A stretch of 64,000 bases of DNA, from NCBI GenBank assembly GCA_020437395.1, contig JAGQWJ010000008.1:1-64000 (forward strand). The letters are read 5' to 3'. The stretch is from Ignavibacteriota bacterium. Its GTDB lineage: Bacteria; Bacteroidota; Ignavibacteria; Kapaibacteriales; UBA2268. Under the pieces are notes generated by a model that worked only from the letters and a program-made list of their open reading frames with translations, had not been told where the DNA came from and did not search any database. This document shows positions 18,576-27,425 of this stretch, one piece after another; position 1 is the stretch's first letter, and the number at the start of each line of letters is the position of its first letter. The translations under genes were made by a program, and so were the position numbers.

Positions 18576-19760
18576 ATGAAAAAATTAATTTTAATATTAT
18601 TGGCTATAACTTTTGTTTCTTGTTCAAAAGAACAAAGCAAAGACCCACACTCAGATCATAATCATAGCGAAATGAATAATGAAGGACATCAGCACGAAGA
18701 TGATATATTGGAGATTGACAAAAAAGTATTCGAATCGATGAATATAGAGTTTGACTCTCTTACAAAAAGGAATCTTAGCGAAGCAGTATATGCAACAGGT
18801 CATTTGCGGTTGCCACCAAACAATGAAGCAACTGTTACTGCTATGGTGGGTGCGAATATCAAAGATATAAAAGTTATAGAAGGCGATAAGGTAGCAAAGG
18901 GTCAAACCTTAGTGGTTATGCATCATCCAAATCTGGTTGAATTACAAACTAACTTTATCGAATTAGCAAGTGAATTGAAATATTTGGAACAAGAATATGC
19001 AAGACAAGAAAAACTATATGATTTGGATGCAAATTCAGGAAAATCATTTCAAAAGGTTAAATCAGAGTATATGTCCAAAAAAGCCAGATACAACGGTGAA
19101 CGAAAAAAACTTGAAATGCTGAAAATAAATGCTGACAGAGTATTGGAAGGTGAAATTGCAGAGAGCATCAGTATTTCGAGTCCTATTGCGGGATATGTGA
19201 CAAATGTTGCTGTACGAAAAGGTCAATACATTAATCCAAATGATGAGATTATAAGCTTAGTGAACAATGATCATTTGCACGCCGACCTAATGATTTTTGA
19301 GAAAGACGCAATGAAAGTGAAGAAAGGTCAGAAAGTTAGATTTAGCACAGAGTTTATTCCGAACAAAGAGCTGAATGCGAAGATTTATTCTGTGGGGAAA
19401 GTGTTTGAGGAGAACCCAAAAGCTGTGCATATACATGCGGAAATAACAGACAATAAAGAGGGGCTAATACCTGGGTTATATATCAAAGGCACCATATTAA
19501 TTGATTCAGCAAAAGTAAACGCTTTGCCAGAAACGGCAATAGTTCGCGACGGAAAAGACTTCTATGCTTTCTTATATGAAGGCAAAGATGATAGCCACGT
19601 AAAGCTGAGAAGAGTAAAAGTAATAACAGGTCTGATAAAAGATGGTTGGGTAGAGGTTAAGAGTCTGTTGAGTAACGAAAAAACAATCAAAATAGCTCAA
19701 ACTCAAGCTTATTTCCTACAAGCTGAAATGGACAAAGGTTCAGTGGGACATTCCCACTAA
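18576..19760 (+). CDS. RND efflux periplasmic adaptor lipoprotein (CzcB/CusB type)
   Basis: The lipobox VSCSKE gives a lipoprotein start, followed by a His/Asp-rich metal-binding stretch (DPHSDHNHSEMNNEGHQHEDD). The core is a membrane-fusion protein: a barrel-sandwich part (ATVTAMVGANIKDIKVIEGDKVAKGQTL), a helical hairpin (ELKYLEQEYARQEKLYDL), then beta-barrel and membrane-proximal domains. The C-terminus ends GHSH. It bridges the pump to the outer-membrane channel in the periplasm and may deliver metal. It is the last gene of the operon; a terminator follows. Confidence 0.92.
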   Translation: MKKLILILLAITFVSCSKEQSKDPHSDHNHSEMNNEGHQHEDDILEIDKKVFESMNIEFDSLTKRNLSEAVYATGHLRLPPNNEATVTAMVGANIKDIKVIEGDKVAKGQTLVVMHHPNLVELQTNFIELASELKYLEQEYARQEKLYDLDANSGKSFQKVKSEYMSKKARYNGERKKLEMLKINADRVLEGEIAESISISSPIAGYVTNVAVRKGQYINPNDEIISLVNNDHLHADLMIFEKDAMKVKKGQKVRFSTEFIPNKELNAKIYSVGKVFEENPKAVHIHAEITDNKEGLIPGLYIKGTILIDSAKVNALPETAIVRDGKDFYAFLYEGKDDSHVKLRRVKVITGLIKDGWVEVKSLLSNEKTIKIAQTQAYFLQAEMDKGSVGHSH

Positions 19761-19781
19761 AAAATGCAATATGATTCAACA

Positions 19782-19812
19782 AGCCCACTTTATATGAGTG
19801 GGCTTATTTTCT
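19782..19812 (+). terminator. Intrinsic terminator after the metal-efflux operon
   Basis: AGCCCACT pairs with AGTGGGCT around loop TTATATG, and is followed by TATTTTCT. The T-run is interrupted but the stem is strong. Confidence 0.75.
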
Positions 19813-19899
19813 ATAATTATGATTATTTATATTTCTTGTTTCAAATTATTTGGCAAGCAACTTGCAATACTTCTCAAGAGGTATAAATATTACTAATTA

Positions 19900-22038
19900 T
19901 TGGCTAAAAATAGACAATTGGCTTTACTAGATAACCCAACAATCAATAGATTGAAGAATAGTATTCTTTCACCAATCTTTAACAATCCAGACTTTGTATT
20001 AGCTGGTGGTGTATTGCTAATTCTTGCATTATTATTATTGCCACTACCTCCCTTTGCCTTAGATTTATTTCTGACATTGAACATTGCACTATCGGTAATG
20101 ATTCTAATGGTCGCAGTTTACTTGGTCAAACCGTTGGAATTTTCAGCATTTCCTGCAATACTACTTATCACCACTATGCTCCGATTAGGATTGAATGTTG
20201 CATCAACAAGATTAATTCTGGGAGAAGCGAATGCTGGAAAGATAATATACGCATTTGGGGATTTCGTTATAGGTGGGAATATTGTTGTTGGGATTATTAT
20301 ATTCTTAATCTTATTAGTGATTAACTTTATAGTAGTTATCAAAGGATCCACAAGGATAGCCGAAGTATCAGCCAGGTTTACTTTGGATGCTATGCCTGGT
20401 AAACAAATGAGTATTGATGCCGATTTGAATGCTGGATATATAGATGAGCAGATGGCAAAATCGAGAAGAGATGAACTAGCACACGAAGCTGACTTTTTTG
20501 GCTCTATGGATGGTGCTGCTAAGTTTATCAAAGGTGATGCAATTGCTGGTATTATAATAACGATTGTGAATCTAATCGGTGGTTTCGCTATTGGTATGTT
20601 GCAACGAGATATGTCATTTGCAGATGCGATTTCTACTTATTCTACTTTAACTATAGGTGATGGATTAGTATCGCAAATACCGGCATTGTTAATATCAGTT
20701 GCTGGTGGTATAGTAGTTACTCGATCTGGTGCAAAAGATCAATTAGAAACCGAATTTGGGCAACAGTTCGGTGCAAAGCCAAGAGCACTCTATGTGGCTG
20801 CCGTTGCATTGTTCTTGATTGGTTTGCTTCCAGGGTTTCCTTTGATTCCTTTTACAATCATAGCTTCAATTATAGGAGCAATTGCTTACTTCAGAACAAA
20901 ATCAATGAAAAAACTTGCTGAAGAAGAAATGCGTGAAGGATTACAGACCGCAGAACAAGAAGAAAAACCAAGCGAAACTCCTGTAGAAGATTTATTGAAA
21001 GTTGACCCAGTCGAAATAGAACTCGGTTATTCGCTCATTGCTCTTGTCGATGAGGCACAGGGCGGCGATGTTTTCAAACGAATAACCAATGTACGCAAGC
21101 AGTTAGCAACTGAATTAGGAATTATTTTACCTCCGGTTCGTGTGAGAGATAACTTGCAATTAGACCCAGAAAATTATATAATAAAAATTCGGGGGAATGA
21201 AGTAGCGTCTAATTTTCTATTTCCTAATATGTTATTAGCTATGAACCCTGGCACCGCCGAAGGTGAGCTTAGAGGTAAACAAGTAACAGAGCCAGTATTT
21301 GGACTTCCAGCAAAATGGATAGATCAGAATGAACGTGAGAATGCAGAAATAATGGGTTACACAGTAGTTGAATCAGCTACAGTGTTAACTACTCATTTAA
21401 CCGAAATACTTAAACGAAACTCGGATAAACTATTAACTAGACAAGACACCAAACAGCTTATTGACAATTTGAAAGATGATTATCCAGCACTCACAGAAGA
21501 GATTTCGCCAGATAATCTACCACTATCGACTATTCAGAAAGTTCTACAAAACTTACTCGCAGAAGGTATTCCAATTCGTGATTTACCTTTGATATTAGAG
21601 TCGTTACTTGAATATTACCGAGTTACTCAGAATATAGACGTATTAACCGAATATGTGAGGCACAATCTATCTGAAACTATAAAGACCCTCTATGAAGATG
21701 TGGACGGTGTGGTACATGCGATATCGCTTGACCAAGAGATTGAAGATAGTATAACTCAAGCATTACAAAAAAGTGGCGGCAATCAAATAAGCCCATCTAT
21801 GGGGCTGTCTCCTGAATTTATTTCAAGAGTGAAAGAAGGAGTATCGAAAGCGATAGACGATACAACAATTGCCGGACACCTTCCAGTGGTTATTTGTTCT
21901 GCCCAAGTACGACCTTATTTCAAGAAAATGATACAATCCGCATTCCCTGTTGTGAGTGTTATTAGCTATTCAGAGCTACCTTCTGATACGGATATAGAAA
22001 TATTAAGTAGTGTAAATGTACTAGAACAAGTACAATAA
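19900..22038 (+). CDS. flhA: Flagellar export gate protein FlhA
   Basis: The 712 residues match FlhA. There are about eight membrane helices in the first 330 residues, with the FHIPEP-region signature PLEFSAFPAILLITTMLRLGLNVASTRLIL and the FHIPEP loop (IAEVSARFTLDAMPGKQMSIDADLNAGYI), then a cytoplasmic domain (SPEFISRVKEGVSKAI, VVICSAQVRPYFKKMI). It forms the nonameric gate of the flagellar type III export apparatus. The start appears to be TTG 19900 with AGAGG upstream. No other flagellar gene is adjacent, so the flagellar genes must be scattered or elsewhere. A J-domain gene follows. Confidence 0.94.
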   Translation: MAKNRQLALLDNPTINRLKNSILSPIFNNPDFVLAGGVLLILALLLLPLPPFALDLFLTLNIALSVMILMVAVYLVKPLEFSAFPAILLITTMLRLGLNVASTRLILGEANAGKIIYAFGDFVIGGNIVVGIIIFLILLVINFIVVIKGSTRIAEVSARFTLDAMPGKQMSIDADLNAGYIDEQMAKSRRDELAHEADFFGSMDGAAKFIKGDAIAGIIITIVNLIGGFAIGMLQRDMSFADAISTYSTLTIGDGLVSQIPALLISVAGGIVVTRSGAKDQLETEFGQQFGAKPRALYVAAVALFLIGLLPGFPLIPFTIIASIIGAIAYFRTKSMKKLAEEEMREGLQTAEQEEKPSETPVEDLLKVDPVEIELGYSLIALVDEAQGGDVFKRITNVRKQLATELGIILPPVRVRDNLQLDPENYIIKIRGNEVASNFLFPNMLLAMNPGTAEGELRGKQVTEPVFGLPAKWIDQNERENAEIMGYTVVESATVLTTHLTEILKRNSDKLLTRQDTKQLIDNLKDDYPALTEEISPDNLPLSTIQKVLQNLLAEGIPIRDLPLILESLLEYYRVTQNIDVLTEYVRHNLSETIKTLYEDVDGVVHAISLDQEIEDSITQALQKSGGNQISPSMGLSPEFISRVKEGVSKAIDDTTIAGHLPVVICSAQVRPYFKKMIQSAFPVVSVISYSELPSDTDIEILSSVNVLEQVQ

Positions 22039-22073
22039 TTCAGGAATTTTCATTATTTTTATAATCTTAAAAT

Positions 22074-22349
22074 ATGAAAATCAAAAATTATTATAGAATA
22101 CTTGGGTTAGAAAGCTCTGCCACTTCCGATGAAATTCGGATGGCATATAAGCGTTTGGTACGAAAATACCACCCCGACTTGCATCCCGATGATAAAAAAA
22201 TTCAACGCGTTTTCAGTGAAATAAAAGAGGCATACGAAGTACTTAGTAACTTAGACGAAAGACTCAAATACAACCTATTGTTAAGTAAATCCAAAAAACT
22301 GATGGACGAAGTTACTCGACGCGAATATGAGATGAATAAGAAGAAATAA
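22074..22349 (+). CDS. J-domain-only protein
   Basis: The 91 residues are almost entirely a DnaJ J-domain (NYYRILGLESSATSDEIRMAYKRLVRKYHPDLHPDDKK) with the HPD motif needed to stimulate Hsp70 ATPase. There is no G/F region, zinc domain or substrate-binding domain, so it is not DnaJ itself. It probably recruits DnaK to a specific client. It lies 35 bp after flhA and could be co-transcribed. Confidence 0.9.
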   Translation: MKIKNYYRILGLESSATSDEIRMAYKRLVRKYHPDLHPDDKKIQRVFSEIKEAYEVLSNLDERLKYNLLLSKSKKLMDEVTRREYEMNKKK

Positions 22350-22396
22350 CCCTTCTAATTTAACTCCCTTTGCATATATCAGATATTATAATTAAT

Positions 22397-22454
22397 TTTA
22401 TACCAAATGGTATAATACCTTTTGGTAAAACAAATTTTATAGTAAATGGTATAA
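22397..22454. repeat. Left copy of 58-bp repeat with three TATACC-N4-GGTATA palindromes
   Basis: It contains TATACCAAATGGTATA (22399-22414), ATACCTTTTGGTA (22416-22428) and an imperfect TATAGTAAATGGTATA (22438-22453). The last ends 4 bp before the ATPase ATG, so it could act as an operator over the promoter/RBS. A second copy lies at 23597-23654. Confidence 0.9.
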
Positions 22455-22457
22455 AAA

Positions 22458-23588
22458 ATGAAAAAGTCTCCTTTTGTATATGGCGTGACAGTTAGTGATG
22501 CTGCATTCACTAACCGAGAAAGTGAAATAAAGCGACTAAAAAGCAACCTCCTGAATAATATCAATACGATGATTATTTCTCCTCGCCGATGGGGTAAGAC
22601 TTCTCTTGTAGAAAAAGTATCAAAACAAATAGCTAACAAGAATTCGAAAATCAAAGTCGTAAACCTTGACTTATTTGCAACATCTTCGCAAAGAGAATTC
22701 CTAGAAGTATTCGCAAGCGAGATAGTCAAAGCTTCTTCCAATAAACTAGATGATTGGATAGATTCGGCCAAGAATTTGTTAAAATCTATTACTCCTTCTA
22801 TATCATTGGGAGTTGAGCCAATGACGGATTTTAGTTTGCAATTCAATTGGAATCAACCTACTAAAAACATAAAAGAAATACTCGATTTACCCCAGAAACT
22901 AGCAGAAGAAAAAAATATAAAATTGGTTATATGTATCGATGAATTTCAAAACTTAGCTTCGTTCGATAATTTCGAACAATTTGAGAAGAAAATGCGCTCG
23001 TCTTGGCAAAGGCAAACTAATGTCACTTACTGTCTGTACGGTAGTATGAGACACATGATGCTTGATATATTTGATAATTCATCACGGCCTTTTTATCGGT
23101 TTGGGGATATTATTCTATTACCCAAAATCAGTACTAAAAAATGGATTGATTTTATAGTCAAAGGATTCGCTAATACGAAAAAAGAAATTACACCAGAGTT
23201 AGCGAAAACTATAGCGGAAACAATGGATAATCACCCTTGGTATGTACAGCAACTATCACATTATACTTGGTTGAACACAAATAGAAAAGCGACTAACCGT
23301 AACCTCGAAGAAGCTATAGATGAACTATTAACTACAAACTCTCCATATTATCTACTAGAGACAAGTAGTATCAGTAGAACTCAGCTTAATCTACTAAAAG
23401 CGATTGCTAATAACGAAGAGCAACTAACTAGCAAATCAACTATGGATGAGTATGATCTGGGTAGCCCCAACAACGTTACAAAAAACAGAAATGTTCTAAT
23501 GGAAAAGGATCTGATTCACCAAAGCGAAAACAAATATATATTCTTAGATCCAGCATTTGGGTTGTGGTTCAGAAGGGAGTTTGCGTAG
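22458..23588 (+). CDS. AAA-family ATPase (archaeal-type ATPase, PF01637-like) bracketed by repeats
   Basis: The 376-residue protein has Walker A SPRRWGKTSL (K47), Walker B LVICIDEFQN (D161, E162) and a sensor-like stretch YGSMRHMM. The C-terminal ~90 residues (SRTQLNLLKAIANNEEQL...NVTKNRNVLMEKDLIHQSENKYIFLDPAFGLWF) look like a winged helix. This is the AAA/STAND-related ATPase type common as an orphan gene in FCB genomes and archaea; cellular role unknown. It is directly bracketed by 58-bp repeats 1200 bp apart. The winged helix could bind the palindromes (autoregulation), or the unit could be mobile; both are inference. Confidence 0.85.
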   Translation: MKKSPFVYGVTVSDAAFTNRESEIKRLKSNLLNNINTMIISPRRWGKTSLVEKVSKQIANKNSKIKVVNLDLFATSSQREFLEVFASEIVKASSNKLDDWIDSAKNLLKSITPSISLGVEPMTDFSLQFNWNQPTKNIKEILDLPQKLAEEKNIKLVICIDEFQNLASFDNFEQFEKKMRSSWQRQTNVTYCLYGSMRHMMLDIFDNSSRPFYRFGDIILLPKISTKKWIDFIVKGFANTKKEITPELAKTIAETMDNHPWYVQQLSHYTWLNTNRKATNRNLEEAIDELLTTNSPYYLLETSSISRTQLNLLKAIANNEEQLTSKSTMDEYDLGSPNNVTKNRNVLMEKDLIHQSENKYIFLDPAFGLWFRREFA

Positions 23589-23596
23589 TGATTCAC

Positions 23597-23654
23597 TTTA
23601 TACCAAAAGGTATAATACCAATAGGTATAAAATATTTTATACTATTTGGTATAA
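23597..23654. repeat. Right copy of 58-bp palindromic repeat
   Basis: It contains TATACCAAAAGGTATA (23599-23614), ATACCAATAGGTAT (23615-23628) and TATACTATTTGGTATA (23638-23653). All three palindromes are offset from the left copy by exactly 1200 bp. An ATG at 23658 also matches the position of the ATPase ATG, but it opens no gene. The repeat ends 11 bp before the end of the convergent TonB-receptor gene. Confidence 0.9.
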
Positions 23655-23665
23655 TGAATGTACTG

Positions 23666-25720
23666 CTATTCACTTATAAACATATCGTCAGATATACTCA
23701 CGCCTAACATAAACCAACGCCCTGGCAACTGAACCCCAAGTATATCGGAATATTCCCTGTCAAATAGATTCTTTACTGTTAAATCGATGTCAAAAATACT
23801 AAGTCTGTAAGTCAATTTGGCATCCATTACGAAGTACTCTGAAGTCAAACCAAACTCAATCGATTGGTCTTCTGTTACATCACGTTTGCGGTAAATTACA
23901 TCAGTAGATAATTTTAGATAATCAGTCATGATAAAGAACAACCCCGCTGAAAAATTCAGCCCAGCAGCATTAGTAATATACTTAGAACTTATATCATCGG
24001 CAACTGTAATATCCAATATATTACCTCCAACGTACCAATTAAAAGTCTTTAAACTACTGCCCTCAAATCCACTTACCTTAAACTCTACTCCTCTTACCTG
24101 CAATTCAGCTAAGTTCTGAGCGTAGAGATAATCAAAAGTTGGATCTAGGTTTTGATTGTTAGCTATCTCACTTCCTTTCTTGAAACCATAGTCAATAATA
24201 TTTTTCGAATCGCGCATATATCCCGTTACGTTTAGAGATACTTTCTGTGCGAGTTGTATATCTGTCCCTGCCTCATAATTCCACGATATTTCGGGCATTA
24301 AATCTGGATTCCCTAAGTTTCTACCGGCTGAGAGTATTCCATCTAATCCAGTTGAAACATATCTTTCTGTGTAGTCGGGTGTACGGATAGAACGACCCGC
24401 ATTTGCTCTTAGTTTTATTTTATCCGTCAAGTAATAATTTGTACCAACACTAGGAACTACTTCTATGTCACCAGTAGGTAATAGCTCGCCCCTGAGACCA
24501 GCATTCATATTAAAATCAGTGTTGAAATCGTGAACTCCAACCGCGTATAAACCAAGTTGTTGTTGACTTCTATCGCCTCTATCAGTACTTTCCATAAAGT
24601 TGAATTGCAGTTCAGTTCCGAAGGTCATCGCCGTATTTGCATCTAGTTTGAGCTGGTCGTGTATATTCAGATTTCCGCTAATTGTTTTATGATTGTTCGG
24701 TGTAAACGCAGGGTTAAAAGTAAAATTATCTGTGGTATATATTAACCCAAAATTCCCAATTATATCGTACCCCTCGTAGCTTCTGATTCTAAATTTAGTC
24801 TGGCCAAAATACCTTTCTACTCGCTCTTTTGATTTATCGAATGAAGATGCTGTATAAAAGTATCTAGCATCGAAATATCTATAATCAGCAGCGAATCTAT
24901 AAGCAATATAATCGGTTTCATTCATTGTCTCATTAATTGACATCCCACCTGTATGATTATTGAATCCATAATTATGAGTATTATTGAATGCTGGATAACC
25001 ATAAGATTCATTGTGATTATAAGCAATATCAATATGTACGTTAGAACAGGTAGATGCTTGTGAAAAATAATTTATTCCATAGGTTGAATACTGCCCAATT
25101 GATATACCCAATATGCCTTCTTCGTATTCCTTATCATTTATAGTGTCCTTTTCAATATATTTTACTTTTTCTGAGGGAATATATCTTGGTGCATTACCGC
25201 ACATCATAGGTGGTTGTCTATATTGAAAAAAAGTGGACATATTTCTTGTTACTATATTTATCACGCCACCGACTGCATCAGCGCCATAAATAACGGAACT
25301 TGCACCTTTGATTATCTCTATTCGGTATATATTAGAAAGTGTTAATGGTAAGTTACTATTGAAATGACCAGTCATTGGGTCGCCAATGCGGATACCATCG
25401 AGTAGAATTAGCGTTTGGTTGTATGTACCGCCACGCATAGTTATATCAGCTTGAGTGCCATACATTCCTCGGCTCTGTACTTCCACACCAGGGATATATC
25501 TTAGTAGCTCATCTACTGAGTTGACAGGCATCTGACTGATTTCGTATTGGGTGATAACTTCGACTTGTTTTCCTAGATCTTTGAGTTCGATTCCTGTGCG
25601 TGAATCTGTAACTTCTATTTCATCCAATCGGAAAGTAGGATAGCCCCTCTTTTCAGTACTATCTTGCGCCGATAGTAATGTTGAGGATATTATTAATATT
25701 AATAGTAAAGTAAATTTCAT
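23666..25720 (-). CDS. TonB-dependent outer-membrane receptor
   Basis: Signal peptide (ISSTLLSAQ), plug domain (EVITQYEISQMPVNSVDELLRYIPGVEVQSRG, GGTYNQTLILLDGIRIGDPMTGHFNSNLPL, IEIIKGASSVIYGADAVGGVINIVTRN) and a C-terminal 22-strand barrel ending DLTVKNLFDREYSDI. This resembles BtuB/FepA-like receptors that use TonB energy to import metal chelates or cofactors. The ligand cannot be told. A small cysteine-containing insertion (MMCGNAPRY ... STCSN) sits in an early extracellular region. No transport partner is adjacent. Confidence 0.93.
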   Translation of the reverse strand: MKFTLLLILIISSTLLSAQDSTEKRGYPTFRLDEIEVTDSRTGIELKDLGKQVEVITQYEISQMPVNSVDELLRYIPGVEVQSRGMYGTQADITMRGGTYNQTLILLDGIRIGDPMTGHFNSNLPLTLSNIYRIEIIKGASSVIYGADAVGGVINIVTRNMSTFFQYRQPPMMCGNAPRYIPSEKVKYIEKDTINDKEYEEGILGISIGQYSTYGINYFSQASTCSNVHIDIAYNHNESYGYPAFNNTHNYGFNNHTGGMSINETMNETDYIAYRFAADYRYFDARYFYTASSFDKSKERVERYFGQTKFRIRSYEGYDIIGNFGLIYTTDNFTFNPAFTPNNHKTISGNLNIHDQLKLDANTAMTFGTELQFNFMESTDRGDRSQQQLGLYAVGVHDFNTDFNMNAGLRGELLPTGDIEVVPSVGTNYYLTDKIKLRANAGRSIRTPDYTERYVSTGLDGILSAGRNLGNPDLMPEISWNYEAGTDIQLAQKVSLNVTGYMRDSKNIIDYGFKKGSEIANNQNLDPTFDYLYAQNLAELQVRGVEFKVSGFEGSSLKTFNWYVGGNILDITVADDISSKYITNAAGLNFSAGLFFIMTDYLKLSTDVIYRKRDVTEDQSIEFGLTSEYFVMDAKLTYRLSIFDIDLTVKNLFDREYSDILGVQLPGRWFMLGVSISDDMFISE

Positions 25721-25786
25721 TTCAATTTTTGCTATTCATCTTTGATGCAATGTAAGCAAAGTAATATTAATTCACATTATCAACTA

Positions 25787-26488
25787 TCAACTCTTTCTTG
25801 CTTGTACTAGTGATAGTACGTGTATAAACACAGCTGACGGCATCAAAAAGCCAGCAACCAATGTGAATGGATAAGTCCCCAATTGATTAGATAAAAGTCC
25901 GACTTCACTACCGTATATTTGTGGTGCATACATAGAAGTAATGAAGAGAAATATAATTGAAGCAATTACTGTTAGCCCCAGATAATTCCAAATAGTGATT
26001 AACTTAAGAGTAGGCATACCCTTTTTGTAAATTATAGTTCCCATTACCGACGCAGATAGAGCATAAATCATATCCATATTGTACCCTTCTATAGTTACAT
26101 TACTATGCAAAATACCAGCTGCGACTGTGAATACGAATATAGTTTCTATTCCTATTCTGAAGGATTGATAATAAGCTAACCAATGCGGAGGAACTACTTT
26201 TATCCATTTTTCATTTCTATTCTTATATAGGAATAGGCCAGTGAATATGAAAAGTGGTAATATCATCATTAATACGAACCTAGGAGGAAATGATAGGTCT
26301 TCTAGGAATCCTGATTTGGAAAGTAGGAAGACGTAAACTTGCCAGAGAGTTAGGCCAGCTACTACTGTAATTTTTCTCTTCTTCCTCATAGCTAGATCAC
26401 TAATTGAGTTATCTATTGCGTAAAACCCAATCTTAATCAGAATCAGATTCATGATTAATGTCAATAGTATATATGATAATTCTAACAT
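25787..26488 (-). CDS. Polytopic membrane protein in a MarR operon
   Basis: The 233 residues form about seven hydrophobic helices (for example LSYILLTLIMNLILIKIGFYAI and ITVVAGLTLWQVYVFLLS). No transporter motif is recognised. It lies 10 bp after the MarR-family regulator and is probably the main target of it. Function unknown. Confidence 0.75.
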   Translation of the reverse strand: MLELSYILLTLIMNLILIKIGFYAIDNSISDLAMRKKRKITVVAGLTLWQVYVFLLSKSGFLEDLSFPPRFVLMMILPLFIFTGLFLYKNRNEKWIKVVPPHWLAYYQSFRIGIETIFVFTVAAGILHSNVTIEGYNMDMIYALSASVMGTIIYKKGMPTLKLITIWNYLGLTVIASIIFLFITSMYAPQIYGSEVGLLSNQLGTYPFTLVAGFLMPSAVFIHVLSLVQARKS

Positions 26489-26498
26489 GATAAACCTA

Positions 26499-26915
26499 TT
26501 AATTAGTAAGTTTTGTTACCACTTCGTCAATGGCAGTTACACCATTTTCACCAAGTGCTTTTCTTATTTCTTTCATAGCCTTTTTCCAACTCGGAATTAC
26601 TTCTGTTACGAACTCCAATCCCGATTCGGTTATAACTAGTTTAGGTAATTGCTTTTGCTCTAAATACCCTTTTTCTGCTAACCGTTTTAGATTTCGACTA
26701 ACAGTTGATTTTTCTAAATAGTAAAATTCACTTATTTGTTTTTGGGTTATTTCTCTCATCTTAGAAGTAATGAAAAGGATGCTTAGTTGACTTTCCGTAA
26801 TGTCGTGCTTAGCTAGATGCTTCCTGAATATATTGGAAGTAAGTCTGGAAATTAGTCCAACCTTACCAGCTATGCATGATGAAAAATCTGTTTTTTCTAT
26901 TTCGGTGTAATTCAT
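26499..26915 (-). CDS. MarR-family transcriptional regulator
   Basis: The 138 residues carry a MarR winged helix (LAKHDITESQLSILFITSKMREITQKQISEFYYLEKSTVSRNLKRLAEKGYLEQKQ). The family represses its own operon and is released by small aromatic or oxidising effectors. A perfect 18-bp palindrome lies 21 bp upstream of the ATG, a natural autorepressor site. The downstream membrane-protein gene is probably in the same transcript. Confidence 0.92.
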   Translation of the reverse strand: MNYTEIEKTDFSSCIAGKVGLISRLTSNIFRKHLAKHDITESQLSILFITSKMREITQKQISEFYYLEKSTVSRNLKRLAEKGYLEQKQLPKLVITESGLEFVTEVIPSWKKAMKEIRKALGENGVTAIDEVVTKLTN

Positions 26916-26935
26916 AAATGCAAAATAGATAACAT

Positions 26936-26953
26936 AAGTTGTATATACAACTT
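26936..26953. promoter_or_regulatory. Perfect palindromic operator for the MarR regulator
   Basis: AAGTTGTATATACAACTT is an 18-bp perfect palindrome, a size and symmetry typical of MarR dimer sites. It is 21 bp upstream of the marR start codon. Confidence 0.7.
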
Positions 26954-27003
26954 TTTTACAATAATTAGTGAAAAAAAAAGAGAGAGGTGGATTTATCTTT
27001 TCA

Positions 27004-27264
27004 CTAATTGTATTTTTTTACAAGACACTTAAGATACTGCTCTGTCACTCCCAAGCGTACGGCAAGTTTCTTTAGTGTTTCCGCCTTATTTTCTCTGATA
27101 TATCTGTATATCAGGTCATCGAATCTGGTTATCTTAGGTACATAAAAACTAAGACCACCAAGGTTTTCTATCATCTGTATCACGACTTTTTCGCCGCATA
27201 CATCGTATATCATTTGCAAATCTTCGGTCAAATCACCGTACTGCAAGTCTCTAAGTATATTCAT
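27004..27264 (-). CDS. Mor-like helix-turn-helix protein
   Basis: The 86 residues resemble the Mor transcription-activator family of Mu-like phages: an N-terminal part (DLQMIYDVCGEKVVIQMIENLGGLSFYVPKI) and a C-terminal HTH (KLAVRLGVTEQYLKCLVKKY). No phage genes lie nearby, so it is either a stand-alone host regulator or a relic. Target unknown. Confidence 0.7.
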   Translation of the reverse strand: MNILRDLQYGDLTEDLQMIYDVCGEKVVIQMIENLGGLSFYVPKITRFDDLIYRYIRENKAETLKKLAVRLGVTEQYLKCLVKKYN

Positions 27265-27387
27265 AATATCTCCTAATAATTTTGAATATGGTAAATAATT
27301 CGATTGCTTTACAATCCGTACAACAATTTTATGTAGATTTTACATATTATGCAAATAATTGTTATTCAGATTTTGAATTATTTTTTA

Positions 27388-27395
27388 TATATTTG
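27388..27395 (+). promoter_or_regulatory. Predicted promoter -7 box
   Basis: TATATTTG matches the Bacteroidota -7 consensus TAnnTTTG. It lies 30 bp before the TTG start of the small barrel gene. No convincing -33 element at the usual spacing. Confidence 0.4.
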
Positions 27396-27425
27396 TTTAA
27401 CTTCATGTATTAATGGAACTTATAA

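Noticed and set aside
22397-23654. CRISPR-like array for the TATACC palindromes.
   Set aside because: There are only three palindromes per side with no regular spacer design, and a gene separates the two groups.
23597-23654. Right palindromic repeat as a simple intrinsic terminator for the ATPase and TonB-receptor genes.
   Set aside because: The stems are weak, have no T-run, and an equivalent copy lies upstream of the ATPase start where termination would make no sense.
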